Shown: positions 50,915 to 58,891 of the stretch, in pieces
Layout: each line of letters opens with the position of its first letter
Position numbering within the stretch: position 1 is the stretch's first letter
Source of the DNA: Pseudomonas sp. Irchel 3H7
GTDB lineage: Bacteria > Pseudomonadota > Gammaproteobacteria > Pseudomonadales > Pseudomonadaceae
Reading direction: 5' to 3'
Length of the DNA: 64,000 nucleotides
Assembly: GCF_900187605.1 (NCBI RefSeq)
Contig: NZ_FYEA01000002.1
Location: 62,001-126,000, forward strand
Notes under the pieces: generated by a model
What the model was told of the DNA's origin: nothing
What the model saw: the letters and a program-made list of their open reading frames with translations, nothing else
The model's database searches: none
Program-made: the position numbers and the translations under genes

Positions 50915-51187
50915 CCCCTCACCCCAGCCCTCTCCCTGAGGGAGAGGGGGCCGACCGAGGTGTCTGGCGTTATACATCGACCTGAAACATTGCGTCGATT
51001 ATGGATTCATCGGTAATGCCAGACGGTGATGGATTCACAGGCGCTATTGCACGTTTGCGTTCATCCACTACGGATTCATCGGTAATGCCTGGCGGCATTG
51101 GATTCACAGACGCTATTGCACGTCGGCGTTCATCGCCAATATCCCCCAATCGGTCCCCTCTCCTGGGGGAGAGGGCTAGGGTGAGGG
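50915..51187. repeat. Intergenic inverted-terminus repeat, copy C
   Basis: Third member of the family at 30138 and 31417: left end CCCTCACCCCAGCCCTCTCC, right end GAGAGGGCTAGGGTGAGGG, each with its own hairpin. It shares CCGACCGAGGTGT with copy B next to the left end. It differs in carrying a 69-base tandem duplication inside. It fills the 320-base gap between the TonB receptor and the 2-hydroxyacid dehydrogenase gene and may end transcription from both sides. Confidence 0.8.
51003..51140 (+). repeat. Two tandem 69-base units inside repeat copy C
   Basis: Units 51003-51071 and 51072-51140 both begin GGATTCATCGGTAATGCC, share GGATTCACAG and CGCTATTGCACGT, and end with GCGTTCATC. The period is a multiple of three, so the plus-strand frame is a 23-residue protein repeat, but no ribosome site supports translation. 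Confidence 0.85.
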
Positions 51188-51209
51188 CAGCTGTTTCGGC
51201 CCCTGCCAC

Positions 51210-52166
51210 TTAACCAGTGACACAACCCTGCGGCGTCTTCCCGGCAAAGCTGTCCAGCAGACTCGCCACCACCATCTCACCCATGCGTGTGCGTGTCTGC
51301 AAGGTGGCGCTGGCGCGGTGCGGTTGCAGCACCACTTGCTCATTACCGAACAAGGCTTCTGGCACATTCGGTTCATCGACAAACACATCCAGCCCCGCAC
51401 CGGCGATCTCGCCGGCATTCAGCGCCGCCACCAGATCTGCCTCGTTGACCAGTTTGCCCCGTGCCACGTTGATCAGATAACCGTCCTTGCCCAAGGCCTG
51501 TAGCACGGAAGCATCGATGATGGCCTCGGCCTTGTCGGCAGCGGCGGCGAGAATCAGCGCATCGCTGTCGCGAGCCAGTTGTTTGAGGTCGGCGACAAAG
51601 GTGTGGCTGACGTCGCTCATCGGTTGCAGGTCGGTGTAACTGATCGGACAGCCGAAGGCCGCCGCTCGGCTGGCCACCGCGCGGCCAACCCGGCCCATGC
51701 CGACAATGCCGATACGCATGCCGGACACCTGACGTGCCAGCGGCAGAGGCGCCAGCGGTGTGGCGCTGTGCAGCCATTGACCCGAGCGTACATAGCGATC
51801 ACTGGTACACAGCCCGCGACACACGGAAATCAGCAAACCGATGGCAAGGTCGGCGACGTCTTCGGTCAACGCGCCAATGGTCGCCGTCACGCGGATGCCG
51901 CGATCCCGAGCATAAGCCAGGTCAACCGCATCGGTGCCGACGCCGTTGACCGCCACCACCTCAAGGTTTGGCAGTTGCGCCATCAGTGCTTGGGTAATGC
52001 CTGTGTGCCCGCCGGTGATCACCCCACGAATATTGGCGCCGTGCTCCTGCACATAGGCGGGTTTGTCTGCCTGCTGGAAGTAGCGTCTGACCGTGAACAG
52101 TTGGTCGAGACGCGCATTGATTTCAGGAATCAGGATCGGGCTCAGCTGCAGGATTTCTGGTTTCAT
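51210..52166 (-). CDS. D-isomer specific 2-hydroxyacid dehydrogenase (GhrB-like)
   Basis: 318 aa from ATG 52166, with GAGG 7 bases upstream; the longer frame to 52202 lacks a ribosome site. The NAD(P)-binding loop is GIVGMGRVGRAVA. Catalytic Arg is in NVARGKLV, Glu in DVFVDEPNVPE and His in LQPHRASAT. It would reduce 2-keto acids such as hydroxypyruvate or glyoxylate, or oxidise D-2-hydroxyacids. It is the last gene of the minus-strand operon MFS-FAH-SDR-dehydrogenase, 32 bases after the SDR stop. The operon points to breakdown of a hydroxylated acid. Confidence 0.9.
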   Translation of the reverse strand: MKPEILQLSPILIPEINARLDQLFTVRRYFQQADKPAYVQEHGANIRGVITGGHTGITQALMAQLPNLEVVAVNGVGTDAVDLAYARDRGIRVTATIGALTEDVADLAIGLLISVCRGLCTSDRYVRSGQWLHSATPLAPLPLARQVSGMRIGIVGMGRVGRAVASRAAAFGCPISYTDLQPMSDVSHTFVADLKQLARDSDALILAAAADKAEAIIDASVLQALGKDGYLINVARGKLVNEADLVAALNAGEIAGAGLDVFVDEPNVPEALFGNEQVVLQPHRASATLQTRTRMGEMVVASLLDSFAGKTPQGCVTG

Positions 52167-52198
52167 GTAAACCTCACTTACCGAATAAAAAGGCCGGC

Positions 52199-52963
52199 TC
52201 AACCGCGACCGGCAAACGGCATGGCGGTGGCCATGACGGTCATGTTCAGAACATTGGCCGACAGCGGCAGGCCGGCGATGTAGCGCACCGCATCGGCGAC
52301 ATGCTTGACGTCGACCATCGGTTCCACGGCGATGCTGCCGTTGGCCTGGCGCACGCCTTTGGTCATGCGCACTGACATTTCAGTCAGGGCGTTGCCGATG
52401 TCGATCTGGCTGCACGCGATGTTGAATTCGCGACCGTCCAGCGCCAGTGATTTGGTCAGCCCCAGCACCGCATGTTTGCTGGCGGTGTAGGCGCTGCTGA
52501 ACGGGCGTGGCGTGTGTGCCGAAATCGAACCGTTATTGATGATGCGCCCGCCCTGTGGCTGCTGGCGGCGCATCAGTCCGAAGGCGCCACGAGCACAGAG
52601 GAAAACCCCGTTGAGGTTGGTGTCGATCACGTTGCGCCACTGTTCGAACGTCAGTTCGTCCAAGGGCACAGCGGGGGCATTGACCCCGGCATTATTGAAC
52701 ACCACATCCAGGCGTCCGTAGACCTCGGCAATGGTTGCGAACAGCGCATCGACACTGCCTGGGTCGCGCACATCGGTGGGCACCGCCAGGGCTTCGTGTC
52801 CTTCGCTTGCCGCCAGTTCGACCAGCGCTTGCAACGGTTCCGGCCGGCGACCGGCAAGCACCAGGGTGTAGCCGTCGGCCAACAGGCCAAGCGCCACAGA
52901 GCGGCCGATTCCGCTGCCGGCACCGGTGACCAGCGCGACTTTCAAAGGTTGAGTGATGGACAT
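52199..52963 (-). CDS. Short-chain dehydrogenase/reductase
   Basis: 254 aa classical SDR. It has the cofactor loop [12 protein letters not shown] in FNNAGVN and an active site with Ser in NNGSISAH and YTASK. An Arg-Arg after the second strand (AGRRPEP) suggests NADP preference. It is the third gene of the four-gene operon, 43 bases downstream of the FAH gene. It probably oxidises a hydroxyl group of the substrate brought in by the MFS transporter before the FAH-type hydrolase step. The exact order of reactions cannot be read from the sequence. Confidence 0.9.
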   Translation of the reverse strand: MSITQPLKVALVTGAGSGIGRSVALGLLADGYTLVLAGRRPEPLQALVELAASEGHEALAVPTDVRDPGSVDALFATIAEVYGRLDVVFNNAGVNAPAVPLDELTFEQWRNVIDTNLNGVFLCARGAFGLMRRQQPQGGRIINNGSISAHTPRPFSSAYTASKHAVLGLTKSLALDGREFNIACSQIDIGNALTEMSVRMTKGVRQANGSIAVEPMVDVKHVADAVRYIAGLPLSANVLNMTVMATAMPFAGRG

Positions 52964-53006
52964 TTTGTTGTTCTCCTGTCTTCAAATCACTGAGGCCATA
53001 GGGGTT

Positions 53007-53693
53007 TTACGCCTTGGGGCCGACACGCATTTCCAGTTGGCCGATACCGTCGATGCCGGCGTTGATCACATCGCCCGGTTGCAGGCCGTCGACGCCGGCC
53101 GGGCTGCCGGTCATGATCAGGTCGCCGGCCCTGAGCGCCACTGACCGGGAGATCCGGCTGATCACTTCAGCCACCGACCAGATCTGGCTGTCGAGGCTGT
53201 CGCGCTGACGCTCCTCGCCGTTGACGTTCAACCACAATTCGCCTTCGGGATGGCCCGCGCGGGTCACTGGCATGATGGCTGTCATCGGCGCGGCGCCGTC
53301 GAACACCTTGGCACCTTCCCACGGCAAACCATTGCTCTTGGCGGCACGCTGAACATCTCGGCGGGTCAGGTCGAGGCCGGCGGCATAGCCCCAGACATAA
53401 GCCAGCGCCTCGCTCTCCGGAATATTCGTGCCGCCTTCACCGATGGCCACTACCAACTCGATTTCGTGGGCGAAATCCTCGGTCAGCGAAGGGAATGCCA
53501 CCTCACCAACGGCGTCGACGACATTGCTGGCTGGTTTCATGAAAAACACCGGTGGCTGGCGCGACTGGCCGACGGCATCTGGCCACGGGTAATTGCGGCC
53601 GACACAAAATACCCGGCCAACGGGAAAGCGTTGCTCACTGCCGATAACCGGCAAGGTCACGGGAAGATCCGGCGTGAAGACGTATTCAGTCAT
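53007..53693 (-). CDS. Fumarylacetoacetate hydrolase family protein
   Basis: 228 aa from ATG 53693 (AGGA 5 bases upstream); a second ATG at 53699 is possible. The open frame extends to 54371, but that extension lies over the MFS gene and is not coding. The short-form FAH fold shows GRNYPWP near the start, metal-binding HEIELVVAIG, and the C-terminal LRAGDLIMTGSPAGV loop with GD..NAGIDGIGQL. Relatives hydrolyse fumarylpyruvate, acylpyruvates or dehydrate 2-keto-3-deoxy sugar acids. Given the sugar-acid type transporter, the last is attractive but unproven. Confidence 0.9.
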   Translation of the reverse strand: MTEYVFTPDLPVTLPVIGSEQRFPVGRVFCVGRNYPWPDAVGQSRQPPVFFMKPASNVVDAVGEVAFPSLTEDFAHEIELVVAIGEGGTNIPESEALAYVWGYAAGLDLTRRDVQRAAKSNGLPWEGAKVFDGAAPMTAIMPVTRAGHPEGELWLNVNGEERQRDSLDSQIWSVAEVISRISRSVALRAGDLIMTGSPAGVDGLQPGDVINAGIDGIGQLEMRVGPKA

Positions 53694-53797
53694 GTTCATC
53701 CTGTTATGAGTCCTGTTGGTAGCTTCAGCGTACGGCGGCAGTCGTTGGTGAAGTTGGACGAAAGCCGCCTCCAGTTGGAGAAAACGGTGGTGTTGAC

Positions 53798-55147
53798 TCA
53801 GCGCACTTTCAATTCGATGCGGTACAAGCGTCCGAGCAACAGCGAGTAGGAGAGGGTGCCGATCAGGGCGACGCCGCCAATGAACCAGAAAGCCCAGGCG
53901 AAGGAACCGGTGGCATGCACAATCGCGCCAATCACGATCGGCGTGACGATACCGCCAATGTTGGCGGCCAGGCTGGTGATCCCGCCGGTCAAGCCGATCA
54001 GCTCCTTGGGTGCCACTTCCGACACGGCCGCCCACGAAGACGAGGCGATACCTTGGGCGAAGAAGGCAATGGTCAGAACGGCGATGCAGATCGTGTTTGA
54101 GTCGGTGAAATTCACCAGCACGATGGACATCCCCAGCATCGAACCAATCACCAGCGGCAACTTGCGGGCGAAGGACATCGAGTAGCCACGGCGGATCAAC
54201 AAGTCGGAGACGATGCCGGCGAGAAGGATGCCGACCGTCGCGCCGACAAAAGGCAGAACCGCGAAGATCCCGGCCTTGATCATGGTCAGCTGGCGTTCTT
54301 CGATTAGGTACGTGGGGAACCAGGTCAGGAAGAAGTACAGCGCCGAGGTGCTGGCGAATTTGCCGATGCAAATTGCCCAGATCTGGCGGTAGCTGAACAG
54401 TTCAGCAATTTGCCGCCAGTTGAAGCGGGTGCGTTCCTGACTGCTTTTGACCAGACCGCCGCCGGCTTCGATGTACTTCAGTTCTTCTTTGCTGACTTTC
54501 TTGCAGTTCAGCGGGTCACGATACAGGTACAGCCACAACACCCCGAACACGATGCCGAGTACGCCGGTGCTGTAGAACACGTGACGCCAGTCGAAGGTGG
54601 TTGCCAGCCAGAGCAGGGCACCGGTAAACAGCGCCGTCCCCAGATATTGCCCGCAGACATAAATACTGCTGGCCAGACCGCGTTCCCGCGCCGGAAACCA
54701 CACCGTCACCGCACGACTGTTGGCCGGAAACGCCGGTGCTTCCATCGCACCGACCGCCAGACGCAACCCGAACAAGGACGTGAAGCCAGTGGCAAAGCCC
54801 TGGCACACGGTCACCGTCGACCAACTGATCAGGGAAACCCCGTAAGTGAAGCGCGAACCGAAGCGGTCGGCGATAAACCCGGCCGGCACCAGGGCCAAGG
54901 CGTAAGTCCAGGCAAATGCCGAGAAAATCAGGCCCATCTCGATCTTGTCCAAGCCAAGATCCTTGGCCATGAACGGCGCGGCAATCGAGATATTGACCCG
55001 GTCGATGTAGTTGATGATCGTCGCAATCAGCAGCAACGAGAGCATGAACCAGCGCCGCCGCGAGGGCAGACGCTGCGGCACGACGGCGTCCCGGGCGCCG
55101 TCTATCACCGGCGGCACGGTGGCTTGGGAAGCATGTGAATTCGACAT
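53798..55147 (-). CDS. MFS transporter of the anion:cation symporter (hexuronate/glucarate/phthalate) family
   Basis: 449 aa, twelve membrane segments. The opening TM1 signature NYIDRVNISIAAPFM and the TM2-3 loop GFIADRFGSR are those of the ACS family, which imports sugar acids (glucarate, hexuronates) or aromatic acids. It is the first gene of the four-gene operon. It is divergent from the AraC-type regulator over a 569-base region, which supports inducible uptake of the compound that the FAH, SDR and 2-hydroxyacid dehydrogenase degrade. The gap to the FAH gene is 104 bases with no terminator seen. Confidence 0.9.
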   Translation of the reverse strand: MSNSHASQATVPPVIDGARDAVVPQRLPSRRRWFMLSLLLIATIINYIDRVNISIAAPFMAKDLGLDKIEMGLIFSAFAWTYALALVPAGFIADRFGSRFTYGVSLISWSTVTVCQGFATGFTSLFGLRLAVGAMEAPAFPANSRAVTVWFPARERGLASSIYVCGQYLGTALFTGALLWLATTFDWRHVFYSTGVLGIVFGVLWLYLYRDPLNCKKVSKEELKYIEAGGGLVKSSQERTRFNWRQIAELFSYRQIWAICIGKFASTSALYFFLTWFPTYLIEERQLTMIKAGIFAVLPFVGATVGILLAGIVSDLLIRRGYSMSFARKLPLVIGSMLGMSIVLVNFTDSNTICIAVLTIAFFAQGIASSSWAAVSEVAPKELIGLTGGITSLAANIGGIVTPIVIGAIVHATGSFAWAFWFIGGVALIGTLSYSLLLGRLYRIELKVR

Positions 55148-55469
55148 GAAGAGACCTCGTTATTGTTAGAAGAGTCGAGATGTTTTCGTGCAGCCGAAGG
55201 CGTTTGCCCGCGATGGTCGGGGCATGCCAATCGATACTGGAACGAACGGTGCGAACAGCCAGCGTCAGACGTTCAGAAACGTCTTCCAGTCGGCGTGATC
55301 GGGACAATGTCGGGAGGGGTGGCGAGGGGGAATAGCAGAATCATGACGTGCACACCTGTGATTGTTTTTGGAAGAGGTTGGGCTGCGTCGGCTCACAGTG
55401 GTCGTACAACGCTGGTAAAGCAATCGGGGGGTTAGAACGTTTTTTTTCTATGGAAGCGGCGTTGCTAAA

Positions 55470-55583
55470 CCTGTCCAAAAAATAAATCGGATGATTTCCT
55501 AAGTATCTTTTTAGATATGGCTGTTAATGCATTGATTATTAACAATAAAAAATCTTGATACATTCTCGGCGGTTTTGGACAGG
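55470..55583. promoter_or_regulatory. Separated inverted repeat in the MFS/araC intergenic region
   Basis: CCTGTCCAAAA (55470-55480) and its perfect inverse TTTTGGACAGG (55573-55583) flank about 92 bases of very AT-rich DNA between the divergent MFS operon and the AraC-type gene. GCTAAAC occurs beside both arms. This may be a pair of regulator half-sites bridged by looping. The rest of the 569-base gap shows no gene. Confidence 0.5.
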
Positions 55584-55716
55584 CTAAACGCCATATCGAG
55601 GATAAAAATTCCTCGGAAAGGCAGGTCGTCGTATGACTGCTTGCGTGTATTGCGTACATGTCTGCAAGATGAGGGTCGTCAGCTCACTGCCAATACCTGT
55701 CGAGGATTCTGCGCAG

Positions 55717-56649
55717 ATGTCGTCACTCAGCCGTATTCCCACCTATGTCATGCAGCAGCGCAGCGAATTGACCGACTTCTATATTCGAGACAAAAAGGGC
55801 CGGCGCGCCGAGACCAGTCCCCATCGGCACGAGTATTTTCAGATTCAGATCAACCTCGGTGGCGACACCGTGCAGCACATCGGTAACGTCGAGCGTCCGT
55901 TTCCGCGCAATACCCTGGCATTCATCCTGCCGCACCGAGTGCACGTAATCCCGCATCCAGCGGACAGCAATTTCATGGTGATCAATTTTTCCCAGACCTT
56001 CCTGTTGCCGCATTTGCAGTGCGACCCGATGGATCTGGAAGAAGTGTCGATCCTGCTAGCGCCGGAGTTATCGCCATTCCGCTTTCAGGAGCATCTGGAT
56101 TTCATTCTCGGGGATGAGGACTTCGCCAAGGTCTGTGCCTTGATCGAGCAGATGCGCACGCTGGACGAGAACCGTCAGTTTGGTACGCGTGAGATGCTCA
56201 AAGGCTTGCTGCTGCAACTGATCGGCAGCGTGTGTTTCCTTTACGCCGAGCCACTCAAGCGTCTGGCCGAGGAGAATGCGGCCGAGGTCAGCCGCCGGGA
56301 TGCGCTGGGCCGCATGTTCGAGTACTTGCGCAAGAACATTGCCGATCCCGATCTCAATCTGATCAAGGTGGCTGCGGCGACGTATCTGTCCCCGACCTAT
56401 CTGACGCACTGGTTGCGCAAGGAGATCGGCAAGACCTTCACCGAACTGGTGCTCGAACGCAGGATGCACGCGGCACGCAATTTCCTGCTCAACAGCACGC
56501 GCTCGGTGGGTGAGGTGGCGCGGTTGTGCGGCTTCGCTGACGAGGCGTATTTCTCGCGGCGTTTTCGGCAGATTCATGGCCAGCCGCCGGGACAGTTTCG
56601 CCGCCGGCAACTCAATCCGGATACGCCGCAATCGCCGTTGAACACTTAG
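55717..56649 (+). CDS. AraC family transcriptional regulator
   Basis: 310 aa from ATG 55717 (GAGGA 10 bases upstream); an upstream ATG at 55669 and the frame start at 55633 lack ribosome sites. The N-terminal cupin-type sensor domain contains SPHRHEYFQIQI. The C-terminal double helix-turn-helix reads IKVAAATYLSPTYLTHWLRKEIGKTF and GEVARLCGFADEAYFSRRFRQIHG. It is divergent from the four-gene catabolic operon and is its probable ligand-responsive activator. The inverted repeat at 55470-55583 is a candidate binding region. Confidence 0.9.
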   Translation: MSSLSRIPTYVMQQRSELTDFYIRDKKGRRAETSPHRHEYFQIQINLGGDTVQHIGNVERPFPRNTLAFILPHRVHVIPHPADSNFMVINFSQTFLLPHLQCDPMDLEEVSILLAPELSPFRFQEHLDFILGDEDFAKVCALIEQMRTLDENRQFGTREMLKGLLLQLIGSVCFLYAEPLKRLAEENAAEVSRRDALGRMFEYLRKNIADPDLNLIKVAAATYLSPTYLTHWLRKEIGKTFTELVLERRMHAARNFLLNSTRSVGEVARLCGFADEAYFSRRFRQIHGQPPGQFRRRQLNPDTPQSPLNT

Positions 56650-56816
56650 GGCTCAAGCATCAAGGGCCGCCATACGATCGGAACAACTCCAAGTATCGCG
56701 TTGTGCTGCTTGGGGTCGGGCGTCTCGTGGTTCGCAGATTCAGGTGAGTGTTTGTTCTCCGTGTCTTGCGGTTCGTCGGCGGGGGGCTTTTCGGTGTCGC
56801 AGGCAACGTTATCCAT
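56646..56816 (-). CDS. Possible small hydrophilic protein (56 aa)
   Basis: Reads MDNVACDTEKPPADEPQDT, continues with an acidic, Pro-rich stretch and ends VVPIVWRPLMLEP. Most codons end in G or C in its first two thirds, as in neighbouring genes. A longer overlapping frame on the same strand gives an implausible Arg/Thr/Pro-rich product. The ribosome site is weak (GAAAG). The stop overlaps the end of the AraC-type gene. It resembles the small Pro/Asp-rich hypothetical proteins common in Pseudomonas, but I do not recognise a family. Confidence 0.35.
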   Translation of the reverse strand: MDNVACDTEKPPADEPQDTENKHSPESANHETPDPKQHNAILGVVPIVWRPLMLEP

Positions 56817-56848
56817 GGGTCTTTCGCCAGATGATTACAGGCAGGCAA

Positions 56849-57847
56849 CTATTTGATCTGCACGATTACCTTGCCTTTCGCACGGCCCTGTTCGACGTAA
56901 GTCAGGGCTTGGCCCGCTGACTCGAAGGCGAAGGTGCGGTCAAGCACGGGCCTTATTTCACCGGCTTCAATCAGCGTGGTGATTTCCTGCAGTTGTGTAC
57001 CGCTCGCCCGCATGAACAGGAAGCTGTAACGGGCATCCTGCTTGCGCGCCTTGCGCCGAATACTCAGGCTCAACAAGCGCATGACTTGCCGCAGCGGCCA
57101 GGCCAGGCCTTGCGCCTTGGCGAACTCGGCAGTTGGCGGGCCTGATATGGAAATCAGCTGACCACCCGGTTTGAGTACCTTGAGCGAGTTTTCCAGAACG
57201 TCGGAGCCGAGGCTGTTCAGCACCACGTCATAGTCGCGCAGTTCCTCCTCGAAGCGCTGCTGTTTGTAATCAATCACCACGTCTGCGCCCAACGCTTTAA
57301 CCCATTTGACATTCGCGGTGCTGGTGGTGGTCGCGACAACAGCGCCGAGGTGCTTGGCCAGTTGAATGGCGATTGTTCCGACACCGCCGGAACCGGCGTG
57401 AATCAAGACCTTCTGACCCTTTTGCAAACGGGCGATGTCGACCAGCGCTTGCCAGGCTGTCAGAGCAACCAAAGGAATGCCGGCGGCTTGTTCCATGCTG
57501 AGGTTGGCGGGCTTTAACGCCACGGCGTTTTGGTCGACGGCGATTCGCTCGGCGAACGTGCCGATTCGCTGTTCGGGCACGCGCGCATACACCGCGTCGC
57601 CGGGCTTGAAACCCTTGATCGCTGCGCCAACCGCAATCACCACGCCGGCACAATCGTTGCCCAGCACCAAGGGCAATGAGTACGGCAGAATCAGTTTGAA
57701 TTCGCCGCTGCGAATCTTTGAATCCAGCACATTGACGCTGGCAGCATGTACATCAATCAGCACGTCGTGGGCGCCCGGCAGTGGCTCGGGCACGTCGCCA
57801 ATACGCCCGTTCTGCTTGCCGTAGCGATCGATAAAATAAGCTTTCAT
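56849..57847 (-). CDS. MDR-superfamily NADP-dependent oxidoreductase
   Basis: 332 aa from ATG 57847; a GTG six codons earlier is possible, and neither has a good ribosome site. It has a GroES-like domain with AASVNVLDSKIRSG and a nucleotide loop HAGSGGVGTIAIQLAK. No structural zinc ligands are present. It is similar in type to zeta-crystallin/quinone reductases or alkenal reductases. It lies downstream of an SDR gene and an alpha/beta-hydrolase relic on the same strand, in a group with an OYE and a TetR regulator, so all may handle reactive carbonyl or enone compounds. Confidence 0.88.
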   Translation of the reverse strand: MKAYFIDRYGKQNGRIGDVPEPLPGAHDVLIDVHAASVNVLDSKIRSGEFKLILPYSLPLVLGNDCAGVVIAVGAAIKGFKPGDAVYARVPEQRIGTFAERIAVDQNAVALKPANLSMEQAAGIPLVALTAWQALVDIARLQKGQKVLIHAGSGGVGTIAIQLAKHLGAVVATTTSTANVKWVKALGADVVIDYKQQRFEEELRDYDVVLNSLGSDVLENSLKVLKPGGQLISISGPPTAEFAKAQGLAWPLRQVMRLLSLSIRRKARKQDARYSFLFMRASGTQLQEITTLIEAGEIRPVLDRTFAFESAGQALTYVEQGRAKGKVIVQIK

Positions 57848-57902
57848 GGTGGGGACGGCTCTCACTGTTTCGGGAAGGGCTGCATTGCCTGAGCGGATTG
57901 CC

Positions 57903-58043
57903 TCAGTGGTCGAGTACCGCGCCCCAATGATTGAGCAGGATCAGCGGCACCGCCGATTTCGGCCCGAGGTCTCGACAGGCGAAGGCCGTGCCGCCAACCA
58001 AAATCGATTGGTTGGCGGCGTTGACGAAAAGCGTCTGCGCCAT
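57903..58043 (-). pseudogene. Truncated alpha/beta hydrolase (N-terminal relic)
   Basis: A 46-codon frame starting five bases after the SDR stop reads VNAANQSILVGGTAFACRD then LGPKSAVPLILLNHWGAVLDH and stops. This matches the first strands and the HG-type oxyanion region (here NHWG) of alpha/beta hydrolases that continue with a D(N/W)xDPR-type segment. No nucleophile elbow or later part is found before the MDR gene, so about five sixths of the gene have been deleted. The 12-bp inverted repeat at 57990-58019 lies inside these codons. Confidence 0.6.
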
Positions 58044-58048
58044 TGCAC

Positions 58049-58831
58049 TCACGCCAGATAGCGCTGGGCGACCGCCGACTGGCGAATCTGCGCCAACAGG
58101 CCCTGCCGCGCGGTTTGCAAGGCATCCCAGCGCTCACCTTCATGCAGCGGCGGAATGGTCACCGGCTCGCGACGATCGAAACCGACCAGCGCCGCATCGA
58201 CCAGATCGGTGACCTCCATGATCTCGCTCAAGGTGTTGATGTCGATGCCCGCGCGATCCCAGATCTCGGTACGCGTCGCGGCCGGCAGCACGGCTTGCAC
58301 GTAGACGCCCAGTGGCGACAGTTCCAGGCTCAGCCCCTGAGACAGGAACAGCACAAACGCCTTGGTCGCGCCGTACACCGACATGCCGAACTCCGGGGCC
58401 AGACCGACCACCGAGCCGATGTTGATAATCGCGCCGTCACCGGCCTTCGCCAGACGGGGAGCGATGGCACTAGCGAGCCGCACCAGTGCCGTGGTGTTGA
58501 GGGCGACCAGATTGGCCACTTTGTCGGTGCTCTGCTCGATGAAGTTGCCGGACTGCGCGGCGCCCGCGTTATTGACGAGGATGCCAATGCGCGCATCGTC
58601 GCGCAGGCGCGTTTCGACGGTGTGCAGATCGCTGAGTTGGGTCAGGTCGGCCTGCAGCACATCAATGGCAACGCTGTGTTCGCTGCGCAACTTCGCGGCG
58701 AGTGTTTCCAGGCGCTGAAGATCGCGGGCGACCAGCACCAGATCATGCCCGCGTTGGGCGAAACGTTCGGCGTAAACCGCGCCGATGCCGGTCGAGGCGC
58801 CAGTGATAAGAACAGTAGGGTGGGCGTTCAT
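58049..58831 (-). CDS. Short-chain dehydrogenase/reductase
   Basis: 260 aa from ATG 58831 (GAGA 8 bases upstream); the frame extends to a TTG at 58849. Cofactor loop TGASTGIG, NNAGAAQSGN, active-site Ser in NIGSVVG and YGATK. The Arg after the second strand (VLVARD) fits NAD(P) use. It is similar to DltE/YqjQ-like SDRs of unknown substrate. It follows the OYE gene (58892) on the same strand with a 60-base gap and precedes the hydrolase relic, so it was probably part of an operon OYE-SDR-hydrolase-MDR. Confidence 0.88.
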   Translation of the reverse strand: MNAHPTVLITGASTGIGAVYAERFAQRGHDLVLVARDLQRLETLAAKLRSEHSVAIDVLQADLTQLSDLHTVETRLRDDARIGILVNNAGAAQSGNFIEQSTDKVANLVALNTTALVRLASAIAPRLAKAGDGAIINIGSVVGLAPEFGMSVYGATKAFVLFLSQGLSLELSPLGVYVQAVLPAATRTEIWDRAGIDINTLSEIMEVTDLVDAALVGFDRREPVTIPPLHEGERWDALQTARQGLLAQIRQSAVAQRYLA

Positions 58832-58891
58832 AGGGTCATCTCTTTTCAAAAAAACGATTAAGGAGAGGCAGTAAATGCGCTGGGGCTCGGC

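Noticed and set aside
51001..51213. A 70-codon frame with 23-residue repeats as a real protein
   Set aside because: It has no ribosome site and lies within an intergenic repeat element. The in-frame period can arise by chance (one in three).
53694..54371. N-terminal extension of the FAH frame to 454 residues
   Set aside because: The extra residues are Arg/His-rich shadow translation of the MFS gene on the same strand in another frame. The FAH domain begins at the ATG at 53693 with a ribosome site.
55163..55435. A 90-codon plus-strand frame in the MFS/araC intergenic region
   Set aside because: No ribosome site, atypical composition, and it lies where the divergent promoters should be.
57990..58019. 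A 12-bp perfect inverted repeat (GCCGCCAACCAA / TTGGTTGGCGGC) as terminator of the SDR gene
   Set aside because: It has no T-run and lies within the codons NAANQSILVGG of the hydrolase relic, so it may be chance. Kept only as a note.
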